Source: Thiodiazotropha sp040506775
Lineage (GTDB): Bacteria > Pseudomonadota > Gammaproteobacteria > Chromatiales > Chromatiaceae
DNA: 64,000 nucleotides
Assembly (NCBI GenBank): GCA_040506775.1
Contig: JBEVWC010000013.1
Span: 207,850-271,849, forward strand
Direction: 5' to 3'
Below the pieces are notes generated by a model, which did no database searches, was not told the DNA's origin, and saw only the letters and a program-made list of their open reading frames with translations. Below, in pieces: positions 8,868 to 15,721 of the stretch (the stretch's first letter is position 1; each line of letters starts with the position of its first letter). A program made the translations under genes and the position numbers.

Positions 8868-8982
8868 TTACTCGTTCCCACGCTCTGCGTGGGAATGCAG
8901 ACTTGGTTTGTGTGAATACTGAGGCTGGGGTTTGCTGCGCAGTATCGGTATGCATTCCCACGCAGAGCGTGGGAACGAGTAA
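8868..8982. repeat. REPIN-like inverted doublet, copy 2
   Basis: Arms at 8868-8899 and 8951-8982 are perfect 32-base inverted copies, each with the core CCCACGCTCTGCGTGGG also found in the copy at 3078-3176. The 51-base centre is unrelated to the centre of copy 1 (39 bases). The arms are thus conserved and the spacer is free, as expected of REPINs. Confidence 0.88.
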
Positions 8983-9072
8983 AACCGAATGCACAATATC
9001 GTCTGTTACACGATATACAACGGTACCTCGATACTCACACTTGCCAGAAAAATGATAACGATCGGCCTCTAC

Positions 9073-10581
9073 TCAATGCTTATGAGAAGACCTGAGCAAC
9101 AGCAACAACGGCGCCATCAGCAGAAAACTCATGGCGATCAGTTCGAACACCTGGGTAAAGGCCAGCATGGAAGCCTGTTCACTCAAGGTCTGTGCCAGAC
9201 GGGACACCGCCATGGGGTGATTGAGCGTCAACCCCTGGGCTGCAAGCCAGTTGTGCAACGCAGGATTGAAAGGTTGGATGTGACTCCCCAGTTGATGCCA
9301 GTCGATCTGGGTGTATCGGGTATATTCTGTCGCTGCGATGGAGACACCTACCGCACTGCCGATGGTCCGCGCCAGGTTGAATAATCCGGCGCCCGCATCC
9401 GCCTGCTCGCGGCGCAGGGTTGTATAGGCCATGCTCGACAAGGGGACGAACACGGCACCCATGCCCAGGCCCTGCACCACTCCGGGCCAGATCATCCAGG
9501 CCGGGCTGGCATCCAGGTTATAGCGCGCCATCAGGCTCGTTCCCAGAGCGGCCAGCAGCATACCGCTGCCCACCAGCCAACGGTGATCCACGCGGGAGGT
9601 CAGCTTAGCCATCAGTGCCATGGACAGAGCCGACCCCAAAGCACGCGGCGCCATCACCAGACCGGTGGTTTCGACCGGATAACCGAACAGTCGTTCAAGC
9701 ATGATCGGTTGAATTGCAATGGTTCCGAACAGGCCCAGGCCGAATACCAGCATCATGCCCGAAGCCACCGCCAGGTTGCGGTCACGAAACAGGCGCAGAT
9801 CCACAATGGGCTGTTCCACACTCAGGCTGCGCAGGATGAACAGACCGATTCCCATGACCGCAGCCAGGCTCAACAGATCGATGAATCCCGATTGCCACCA
9901 TCCCTCCTGATTACCCCGGTCCAGCAGAGTCTGTAAGCTGCCGATACCGATCACCATCAGGATGGCACCTAACAGATCGGTACCCACCACGCGTCGGGGA
10001 GTTTCCTGGATCACGCGCGCCACCAGCATCAGGTTGATCAGGCCGATCGGCAGGTTGATGTAAAACACCCAGCGCCAGTTCAGATGTTCGGTGACAAATC
10101 CGCCTACCGTAGGGCCGAGCACCGGCCCCAGCATGATACCGATACCCCAGATCGCCATCGCCTTGCCGCGCTCCTCGGCCGCAAAGGCATCCACCAGAAC
10201 CGCTTGAGACAGGGGGATCAGCGGCGCACCCGCAATACCCTGCAACAGGCGAAAGCCGACGATTTCGGCCAGTGAGGTGCTTTGACCACAGAGTGCCGAA
10301 GCCAATACAAAACCGCCAATACCGAACAGCAGAACCCGGCGACGTCCAAACCGCCCGGCCAGGTATCCGGTCAATGGAATGGTTACCGCTTCGGAAACGA
10401 TGTATCCGGTCAGCACCCAGGTCACCTGATCTGCGGTCGCACCCAACGCCCCCATCATGTGTGGCAGGGTCACATTGACGATGGTCATATCCATGATCAC
10501 CATCACCGTCGTGAGCATCAATGCCAACCCGGAGATCAGACGACTGGACTGGGCGTCCGATTGTCTGTTCGCGTCCATCAT
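9073..10581 (-). CDS. EmrB/QacA-type (DHA2) multidrug efflux transporter
   Basis: Proton-driven 14-helix drug:H+ antiporter of the inner membrane, 502 residues. Motif A appears as GYLAGRFGRRRVLLFG between helices 2 and 3. The first helix carries the DHA2 signature DMTIVNVTLP, followed by WVLTGYIVSEA, and the drug-antiporter motif C region GPVLGPTVGG is intact. It follows the membrane-fusion gene by 9 bases, so the two form an EmrAB-type operon that needs an outer-membrane TolC protein not seen here. The start is one of two adjacent ATGs; GGGGTG lies 4-7 bases upstream. Confidence 0.92.
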   Translation of the reverse strand: MMDANRQSDAQSSRLISGLALMLTTVMVIMDMTIVNVTLPHMMGALGATADQVTWVLTGYIVSEAVTIPLTGYLAGRFGRRRVLLFGIGGFVLASALCGQSTSLAEIVGFRLLQGIAGAPLIPLSQAVLVDAFAAEERGKAMAIWGIGIMLGPVLGPTVGGFVTEHLNWRWVFYINLPIGLINLMLVARVIQETPRRVVGTDLLGAILMVIGIGSLQTLLDRGNQEGWWQSGFIDLLSLAAVMGIGLFILRSLSVEQPIVDLRLFRDRNLAVASGMMLVFGLGLFGTIAIQPIMLERLFGYPVETTGLVMAPRALGSALSMALMAKLTSRVDHRWLVGSGMLLAALGTSLMARYNLDASPAWMIWPGVVQGLGMGAVFVPLSSMAYTTLRREQADAGAGLFNLARTIGSAVGVSIAATEYTRYTQIDWHQLGSHIQPFNPALHNWLAAQGLTLNHPMAVSRLAQTLSEQASMLAFTQVFELIAMSFLLMAPLLLLLRSSHKH

Positions 10582-10590
10582 GCACCCCGG

Positions 10591-11574
10591 TTATTGGCTC
10601 AGGGTGGTGTCGATCGAGACTTCACTGCTGGCCCCAAGACGCAGATCCGGTAGCGGATCGAGCAGACGGATACGGACCGGAAAGCGCTGAGTCACCTTGA
10701 CCCAGTTTCCGGTGGCATTCTCCGGCGGCATCAGGGAGAAGGCACTGCCCGATGCGGGACTCAGACTCTCGACCTGGCCCTTGAAGGTTTTATCCGGTTT
10801 GAGATCCACCTGAATACGGGCTGACTGTCCGGGATGAATCCTCAGCAGGTCGGTTTCCTTGAAGTTGGCATCCACCCAGACCTCTTGGGTTTCAACCAAG
10901 GCAAACAAACTCTCACCGACATCCACAAAGCTGCCCTGACGAAGATCCACCTCACCAAGGGTCCCCTCGCCGGGTGACATGACCCGGGTATGCTGCAGAT
11001 CCAGCAACGCCTGGGATAAACTCGCCTGCGCTACCCTGATCGCCGCATTTTCATCACCGGGAGCACCTCTGCGTGCCTTGGCCGCAGTGAGTTCCGCCTG
11101 GGCTGCAGCCAAACCCTCCTGAGCATCCTTGAGTGAACGGGAGGCGGTATCGCCCTCGTCGCGGGACAATGTACCTTTGGCCACCAGATCGAGCACACGA
11201 TCGGAATGTCTCCGGACCTCCTCCCAGTTTGCCCGGGCTGAATTGACCTGGGCCTGGGCGGCACTCACCTGTGCTTCTGATGCGGCGAGTGACTGGCGTG
11301 CCTGCTGCAGGTCGGCACGGGCCTTGTCCACCGCCAGTTGATAGGGCTGGGAATCGATCTGGAACAACAGGTCACCCCTGTGAACGTGCTGGTGACTGTG
11401 TACGGCGACCGATGCGATGGAACCGCTGACCTGGGGTGAAATCTCAACCACATGCATGCCCAGATAGGCATCTGAGGTGGATGGATGGGCCTCCTGGTAT
11501 TCATAGTAGTAAACAGAGGCCGTACCACCCAGCAGAATTACCAGCCCCAGTATCACGATGCGACGAATATTCAC
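10591..11574 (-). CDS. EmrA/HlyD-type membrane fusion protein
   Basis: Periplasmic adaptor of a tripartite efflux pump, 327 residues, anchored by one N-terminal helix (residues 6-24). A split biotinyl-lipoyl domain (VVEISPQVSGSIASV near 43, and MSPGEGTLGEV) flanks a long Ala/Gln-rich coiled coil (about 80-190), and a beta-barrel with VWVDANFKETDL follows. The start is a GTG at 11574 with GGGAG 8 bases upstream. It precedes the EmrB-type transporter in the same operon. No regulator gene is adjacent. Confidence 0.92.
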   Translation of the reverse strand: MNIRRIVILGLVILLGGTASVYYYEYQEAHPSTSDAYLGMHVVEISPQVSGSIASVAVHSHQHVHRGDLLFQIDSQPYQLAVDKARADLQQARQSLAASEAQVSAAQAQVNSARANWEEVRRHSDRVLDLVAKGTLSRDEGDTASRSLKDAQEGLAAAQAELTAAKARRGAPGDENAAIRVAQASLSQALLDLQHTRVMSPGEGTLGEVDLRQGSFVDVGESLFALVETQEVWVDANFKETDLLRIHPGQSARIQVDLKPDKTFKGQVESLSPASGSAFSLMPPENATGNWVKVTQRFPVRIRLLDPLPDLRLGASSEVSIDTTLSQ

Positions 11575-11951
11575 TGTTATTACTCCCTTATCCGACCAAT
11601 GACCGGCTCCTGTAACAATCAGAAACCCGTGTTATTAGTGATAGGGATTGCAAATGCCCTGCCAAGCACTGAGTGTCCTCGGCAAACCACCGATGGGATG
11701 CCGTGCGACAGGTAGTATTTACCTTATCTGCTGCATGTCCAAGGAAATCGAATGGCCGGCAACACTGGTTCATCTCCCCCAATAACTGGTGCTAGAGAAC
11801 CACACAGAGTGAGTTGACCGTCCTGCAGGCTCTGAACAGCCTGACGGCATGGATCCTGCGTAAACAACTGTGAACCTTTATGGAAACCAGACTCTGAAGA
11901 TGTTATTGGATGACTGTTTCCACCACTCACATCCCTACTGGAGGACTCAAC
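11575..11951. other. divergent intergenic region, efflux operon / DUF3096 gene
   Basis: These 377 bases separate the minus-strand efflux operon from the plus-strand small membrane gene and should hold both promoters. I see no clear operator palindrome or sigma consensus. Open frames here overlap each other and look random. Confidence 0.5.
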
Positions 11952-12101
11952 ATGGACATCACCCTGTTTTCACCCCTGATCTCGATACTTTCGGGTATCG
12001 CAATCCTGATCTGGCCAAGGCTGCTCAGCTACATCGTGGCCTTTTACCTGATCCTGTTCGGCCTGATGGCATTGCTGCCGAGGCTTTCCATGGGTATGTA
12101 G
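11952..12101 (+). CDS. DUF3096-type small membrane protein
   Basis: Protein of 49 residues, almost all hydrophobic: two short segments (LISILSGIAILIWP and LLSYIVAFYLILFGLMALL) joined by RL. The pattern of a glycine-containing first helix, WPRLL, and IVAFYLILFG matches the DUF3096 family, whose function is unknown. The ATG at 11952 has GGAGGA 6 bases upstream and is preferred over the in-frame ATG at 11910. Confidence 0.7.
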   Translation: MDITLFSPLISILSGIAILIWPRLLSYIVAFYLILFGLMALLPRLSMGM

Positions 12102-12131
12102 TCCAGATTCACGCACACCAAATTCGGATTG

Positions 12132-12171
12132 CGCAAAGCTTCTCCAGTCTGCAGGTCGAGTTAGCTTTGCG
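12132..12171. other. 9-bp inverted repeat after the DUF3096 gene
   Basis: CGCAAAGCT (12132-12140) pairs with AGCTTTGCG (12163-12171) over a 22-base loop, 31 bases beyond the small gene. There is no T-run. It may mark the 3' end of the short transcript. The rest of 12102-12438 holds nothing clear apart from the sor promoter. Confidence 0.3.
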
Positions 12172-12375
12172 TAACCCGACATTGAAGACGCATTTCAACA
12201 CACCGCATCGGGTGACGATTCGCTGACCCGACCGACTTCTCGAATAACAAAACCATCACCTCGATCACCAGTGCTTGGGCATGAGCACCAATGACCCGGT
12301 TGATATCGACCACCAGGCCTGGGGTCAAGCATGCAGGCCAACAGATTTATCCTAGATATTCAATAAGTTGCAATC

Positions 12376-12392
12376 TTGGCAAAGTATTTGCG
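12376..12392 (+). promoter_or_regulatory. sigma-54 (-24/-12) promoter candidate for sor
   Basis: TTGGCAAAGTATTTGCG has GG at 12378-12379 and GC at 12390-12391, exactly ten bases between them, matching the RpoN consensus TGGCAC-N5-TTGC apart from the usual C after TGGCA. Transcription would begin near 12403, leaving a 36-base leader to the sor start at 12439. A sigma-54 promoter would require an enhancer-binding activator; none is encoded nearby. Confidence 0.5.
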
Positions 12393-12438
12393 ATGAGACT
12401 GATCAAGGTTTGACAAACAACAACAAGGAGTCACACAA

Positions 12439-13389
12439 ATGAGCAGTCAACAAAACCCCATCATCGCCATCAACCAGGCCCGGATCGTCAATCGCCCGGA
12501 GAGTTTTGAAACCATGATGCATGTCGGACCCAAGGTGTGCATCACCACCGCATCCCATCCCGGCTTTCTTGGCTTCGAACAACTGTTGCAGATCGGCATC
12601 CATCCGATGGCTGGACGCTACGGTGGTGGCGCGATGGACATGCGTAACGCCGAACCGCCGCTGAATCCCATGGGCATGTACCAGTACACAGTGTGGAAAG
12701 ACGTACACGCCCACGAAGAGATGCACCACGACAACTTCGACACCATCTATGAACTGTGTGGCCATTGCCTCGACATGGTGGTGGAAGGTCCCTGGGAACC
12801 CTACTACGAAATCGTCGCATCGGATCTGCCGCAACTGATGAGCATGACGGATGTGCCTGCAGTGCTCGGCGCCTCCTTCGCAGCCCAGCAACCGGTGCCC
12901 AAGGTGGCCCTGTCAGGTCAGCGGGTGGTGGTGGTCGGCGATCACTGGATCATGCACGGGCATGAGCACGAATTCGAAGAGGGCGCAAAGGCGACCCTGG
13001 AATGGATGAAGGCCCAGGTACCGGGAATGGTCGGATGGATGATCCTGAAACAGTTCGGGGTCTCTGCGATCGGATCCTTCCAACTGGATCCTGAGGGCAT
13101 GCTGAAGGCCACCCTGGGGGCCAATCCCCCCAACTACAACACCAACTATGGCGCAGAGGTTCACGACAAGCCTCCAATTCCGGCGCAAACCCCCGCCCAG
13201 TATCTGGTTCACATGGAATGGGAAAGCCCGGATCACGCCCATATGGGACTGGGTCACGCCATGGTGGATTACGAATTACGACAGATCCATAACGACGGTG
13301 TGCTGCGCCATCTGGATCGGGGCCCCTATTACCAGGTCTTTGCTCCGATGATGGAACAGGGCCTGTGGCGGCGTCATCTGGTGAAGTAA
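12439..13389 (+). CDS. sor: sulfur oxygenase reductase
   Basis: Cytoplasmic mononuclear-iron enzyme that disproportionates and oxygenates elemental sulfur to sulfite, thiosulfate and sulfide with no added cofactor; 316 residues, normal length. The active-site cysteine is C34 in PKVCITTASHPGF. The iron ligands are H92, H96 and E120, a constant +6 offset from the archaeal H86, H90, E114 set. The second cysteine pair C107/C110 (ELCGHCLD) is also present. No signal peptide. AAGGAG lies 8 bases before the start. The SQR-like and DUF1641 genes follow with gaps of 31 and 11 bases, so all three are probably one transcript from the -24/-12 promoter in front. The enzyme normally forms a 24-subunit hollow sphere. 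Confidence 0.96.
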   Translation: MSSQQNPIIAINQARIVNRPESFETMMHVGPKVCITTASHPGFLGFEQLLQIGIHPMAGRYGGGAMDMRNAEPPLNPMGMYQYTVWKDVHAHEEMHHDNFDTIYELCGHCLDMVVEGPWEPYYEIVASDLPQLMSMTDVPAVLGASFAAQQPVPKVALSGQRVVVVGDHWIMHGHEHEFEEGAKATLEWMKAQVPGMVGWMILKQFGVSAIGSFQLDPEGMLKATLGANPPNYNTNYGAEVHDKPPIPAQTPAQYLVHMEWESPDHAHMGLGHAMVDYELRQIHNDGVLRHLDRGPYYQVFAPMMEQGLWRRHLVK

Positions 13390-13420
13390 ACGACACAAAG
13401 AACAATGCGAGGAGATCATC

Positions 13421-14710
13421 ATGAACACCAAACCCCATATCTTGATACTCGGCGGAAACTTTGCCGGTCTGGGCAGTGCACAAAAGATTCGTGAATACGC
13501 CGGTGATGCGGTCAGGATCACCCTGGTCGACCGAAAACCCTATCTGCTTTATGTGCCCAACATCCCGAGCGAGGTTTTCGAAGGCCGAAACCCATCGCGC
13601 ACGATGCTTATGGATATCGTCTCACCCCTGACCGATGACGGAGTCAATTTCGTGCAGGCTGAGGTCACTGCAATTGATCCGGATAACAAGCAGGTCCACT
13701 GTCTGCCCTCGGAACGACCGGGATCCGCGCCAATTCGCCTCGACTACGACTATCTGGTGATTGCCCTGGGTAACCGGCTGGCCTTTGACAAGATCGAGGG
13801 ATTCTCCCGCTACGGTCATACGGTGACGGATACCTACCAGGGCGAGCGTCTGCGTCAGTATCTGTTCAATGAGTACAAGGGCGGACCCATTGCCATCGGC
13901 TCGGCACGTTTCAATCAGGGTGACGGCGCCAAGGGTCTGGCCCCCTACCCCGGCGGTACGATTCCTCATGCACTTGCCGCCTGCGAAGGTCCGCCGGTGG
14001 AAACCATGCTCTCCGCGGCCACCTGGCTCAAGACACATGGCAGTGGCGGTCCGGAGAAGATCACCGTGTTCACACCCGCGAAACTGATCGCGGAAGATGC
14101 CGGTGAGCAGGTGGTTGGAGAACTCCTGGGGATTGCCTCCAAGATGGGTTTCAACTATCTCAATGATCTGCAGGACATTCGCCGACTCACCGCCGAGGGG
14201 ATTGAATTTGCCAACGGTGATTCTGTTGAGGCGGAACTCAAGATCATCTTCCCTGATTGGGAACCCCATGAATTCCTCAAGGGACTGCCAATCAGCGACA
14301 ACCGGGGTTTCATCATCACCGACCTGCTGATGCGCAACCCGGATTACCCGGAGATACTCGCTGCCGGGGACTGCGCTGCTGTCACGGTACCGAAACTGGG
14401 TGCGATTGGTCATGCGGAGTCCGACATCGTCGGGCGTCAGATCGCCAAGGACGTGGGGCGGATGAATCCTCAGGATGCGGATACCCCTTTGCAGCCGGTC
14501 GTTCACTGTATCGGCGACATGGGTGACAACCAGGCCTTCTATATCCGATCCAACAGTTGGTTTGGCGGCGATACCCAGATATTGAAGATGGGACATGTAC
14601 CCTACCTGCTGAAGATGCAGTACAAGAACCTGTTTTTCAAAACCCGTGGCAAGATGCCACCCTGGGGCCTGGATGCCGCGGAGCTGCTGGCCGAGAAACT
14701 GTTCGCCTAG
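13421..14710 (+). CDS. SQR-type FAD-dependent sulfide:quinone oxidoreductase
   Basis: Flavoprotein of 429 residues that probably oxidises sulfide, including that made by SOR, to sulfane sulfur and passes electrons to quinone at the inner membrane. It has an N-terminal dinucleotide motif (LGGNFAGLGSA), a second FAD contact (ILAAGDCAAV, residues 312-321), and cysteines C94, C188, C318 and C363. C188 in ACEGPPVE and C363 in VVHCIGD sit where the redox cysteines of SQR are expected. A C-terminal amphipathic end with FFKTRGKMPP fits membrane attachment. The start has GAGGAG 7 bases upstream. It is divergent from textbook SQR, so a related role (a flavocytochrome-like or polysulfide enzyme) remains possible. 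DUF1641 proteins often accompany such flavoproteins. Confidence 0.8.
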   Translation: MNTKPHILILGGNFAGLGSAQKIREYAGDAVRITLVDRKPYLLYVPNIPSEVFEGRNPSRTMLMDIVSPLTDDGVNFVQAEVTAIDPDNKQVHCLPSERPGSAPIRLDYDYLVIALGNRLAFDKIEGFSRYGHTVTDTYQGERLRQYLFNEYKGGPIAIGSARFNQGDGAKGLAPYPGGTIPHALAACEGPPVETMLSAATWLKTHGSGGPEKITVFTPAKLIAEDAGEQVVGELLGIASKMGFNYLNDLQDIRRLTAEGIEFANGDSVEAELKIIFPDWEPHEFLKGLPISDNRGFIITDLLMRNPDYPEILAAGDCAAVTVPKLGAIGHAESDIVGRQIAKDVGRMNPQDADTPLQPVVHCIGDMGDNQAFYIRSNSWFGGDTQILKMGHVPYLLKMQYKNLFFKTRGKMPPWGLDAAELLAEKLFA

Positions 14711-14721
14711 GAGTGTAGAAG

Positions 14722-15561
14722 ATGAACGAAGCACTGAACAATCGCGCAATCCAGGCATCGTCACCCATACTGAGCCCGGCACAGTGGCAGGGTCTGGCCC
14801 GTCTGGCGGATTGGGTGAATGCCCTGTCAGGCCCCCTTGCCGAGCCGGCAAGCGGTTCAATCACCCGGTTTATGAACCTGGCCACGCAACACGACCTCCC
14901 GGAAATAACAGAGTCACTGGTCGAAACCCTGGAGGCTCTGCATCACAGTGGACTGCTGAAAGTGATTGCGCAAAATGCGGATCTGATCGCCGGGTCGATT
15001 CAGCTGCTTGTACCGCTGATCGGCACACTGACAGAACAGATCGATCGTCAACCCTGGCAACAGATCAAACAGGATCAGCAACGTCTGCATGAACTGCTCG
15101 ACAAGGTCGAAATTCTGCAAACGACCATGCGTCAACAGTTTGCCGGACCGGCGGTACGCTGGAGTGTGGATGCGGTGAATTTCGCGCAACAGGAGACACT
15201 CGGCGAAAGCATCAAGGATCTTCTCCAGACACTGGGGCATCTGCACCGTAACGGCAGTCTGGCCTGGCTGAGAAACACCAGTGACTACCTGGACAGGGAC
15301 ACCCAGGCGCAGCTCCTGGCAGAACTCACATCACCGCAGGTGGCCGACCGGGCGGCAGGTATTCCGGCCAAGGCCCGAAGGTTGTTGCAACAGCTACAGG
15401 CTGCGGTTGACGATGCCTCACAGGACACGCCTAACCTGGGTGGTATCAAGGGCCTGATACATCTGCTGCGTGACCCGGAAGTACAGCGTGGACTGCGTGT
15501 GCTGGCGGTGTTGCCCGGTTTTCTCGATGGGAATACGCAGCCACCAAAAACCCATGATTGA
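14722..15561 (+). CDS. DUF1641 protein, partner of the SQR-like flavoprotein
   Basis: Helical, cofactor-free protein of 279 residues. The DUF1641 signature GLIHLLRDPEVQRGLRVL lies near residues 247-264, preceded by heptad-like helices (about 55-200). Family members commonly sit next to SQR or formate-dehydrogenase-like flavoproteins, but a molecular role is not established. AGGAG lies upstream and only 11 bases separate it from the flavoprotein gene, so the two are very likely co-translated. An anchoring or electron-transfer accessory role is inference. Confidence 0.8.
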   Translation: MNEALNNRAIQASSPILSPAQWQGLARLADWVNALSGPLAEPASGSITRFMNLATQHDLPEITESLVETLEALHHSGLLKVIAQNADLIAGSIQLLVPLIGTLTEQIDRQPWQQIKQDQQRLHELLDKVEILQTTMRQQFAGPAVRWSVDAVNFAQQETLGESIKDLLQTLGHLHRNGSLAWLRNTSDYLDRDTQAQLLAELTSPQVADRAAGIPAKARRLLQQLQAAVDDASQDTPNLGGIKGLIHLLRDPEVQRGLRVLAVLPGFLDGNTQPPKTHD

Positions 15562-15597
15562 GCAAGACCGGTGGAATCGGATTGTGAATGGATCTGT

Positions 15598-15718
15598 CCC
15601 GGGTTCCGCTTCGCCGCACCCGGGCTACATTGTGATGGGTGCTAAATGTGTTTGATCAGGTTTCGATGACGCCCTGTGGACAGGGGCCTGGAAACGGACT
15701 CAACCTGTCTATGACAGG
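15598..15718. other. paired hairpins between convergent genes
   Basis: CCCGGGT/ACCCGGG (15598-15604 with 15618-15624) forms one stem. CCTGTC/GACAGG (15704-15709 with 15713-15718) forms another, three bases from the end of the minus-strand gene. Neither has a strong T-run. The first resembles a dispersed GC-rich hairpin common in proteobacteria. They probably serve as the two transcript ends in this 160-base convergent gap. Confidence 0.4.
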
Positions 15719-15721
15719 CTG

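Noticed and set aside
8664..9055. Plus-strand frames near 8.7-9.0 kb
   Set aside because: They translate the CCCTCTCCCC repeat and the second REPIN, which produce typical false peptides.
12132..12171. attC-like recombination site
   Set aside because: The inverted repeat lacks the GTTRRRY core and its complement, and no integron integrase or cassette is near.
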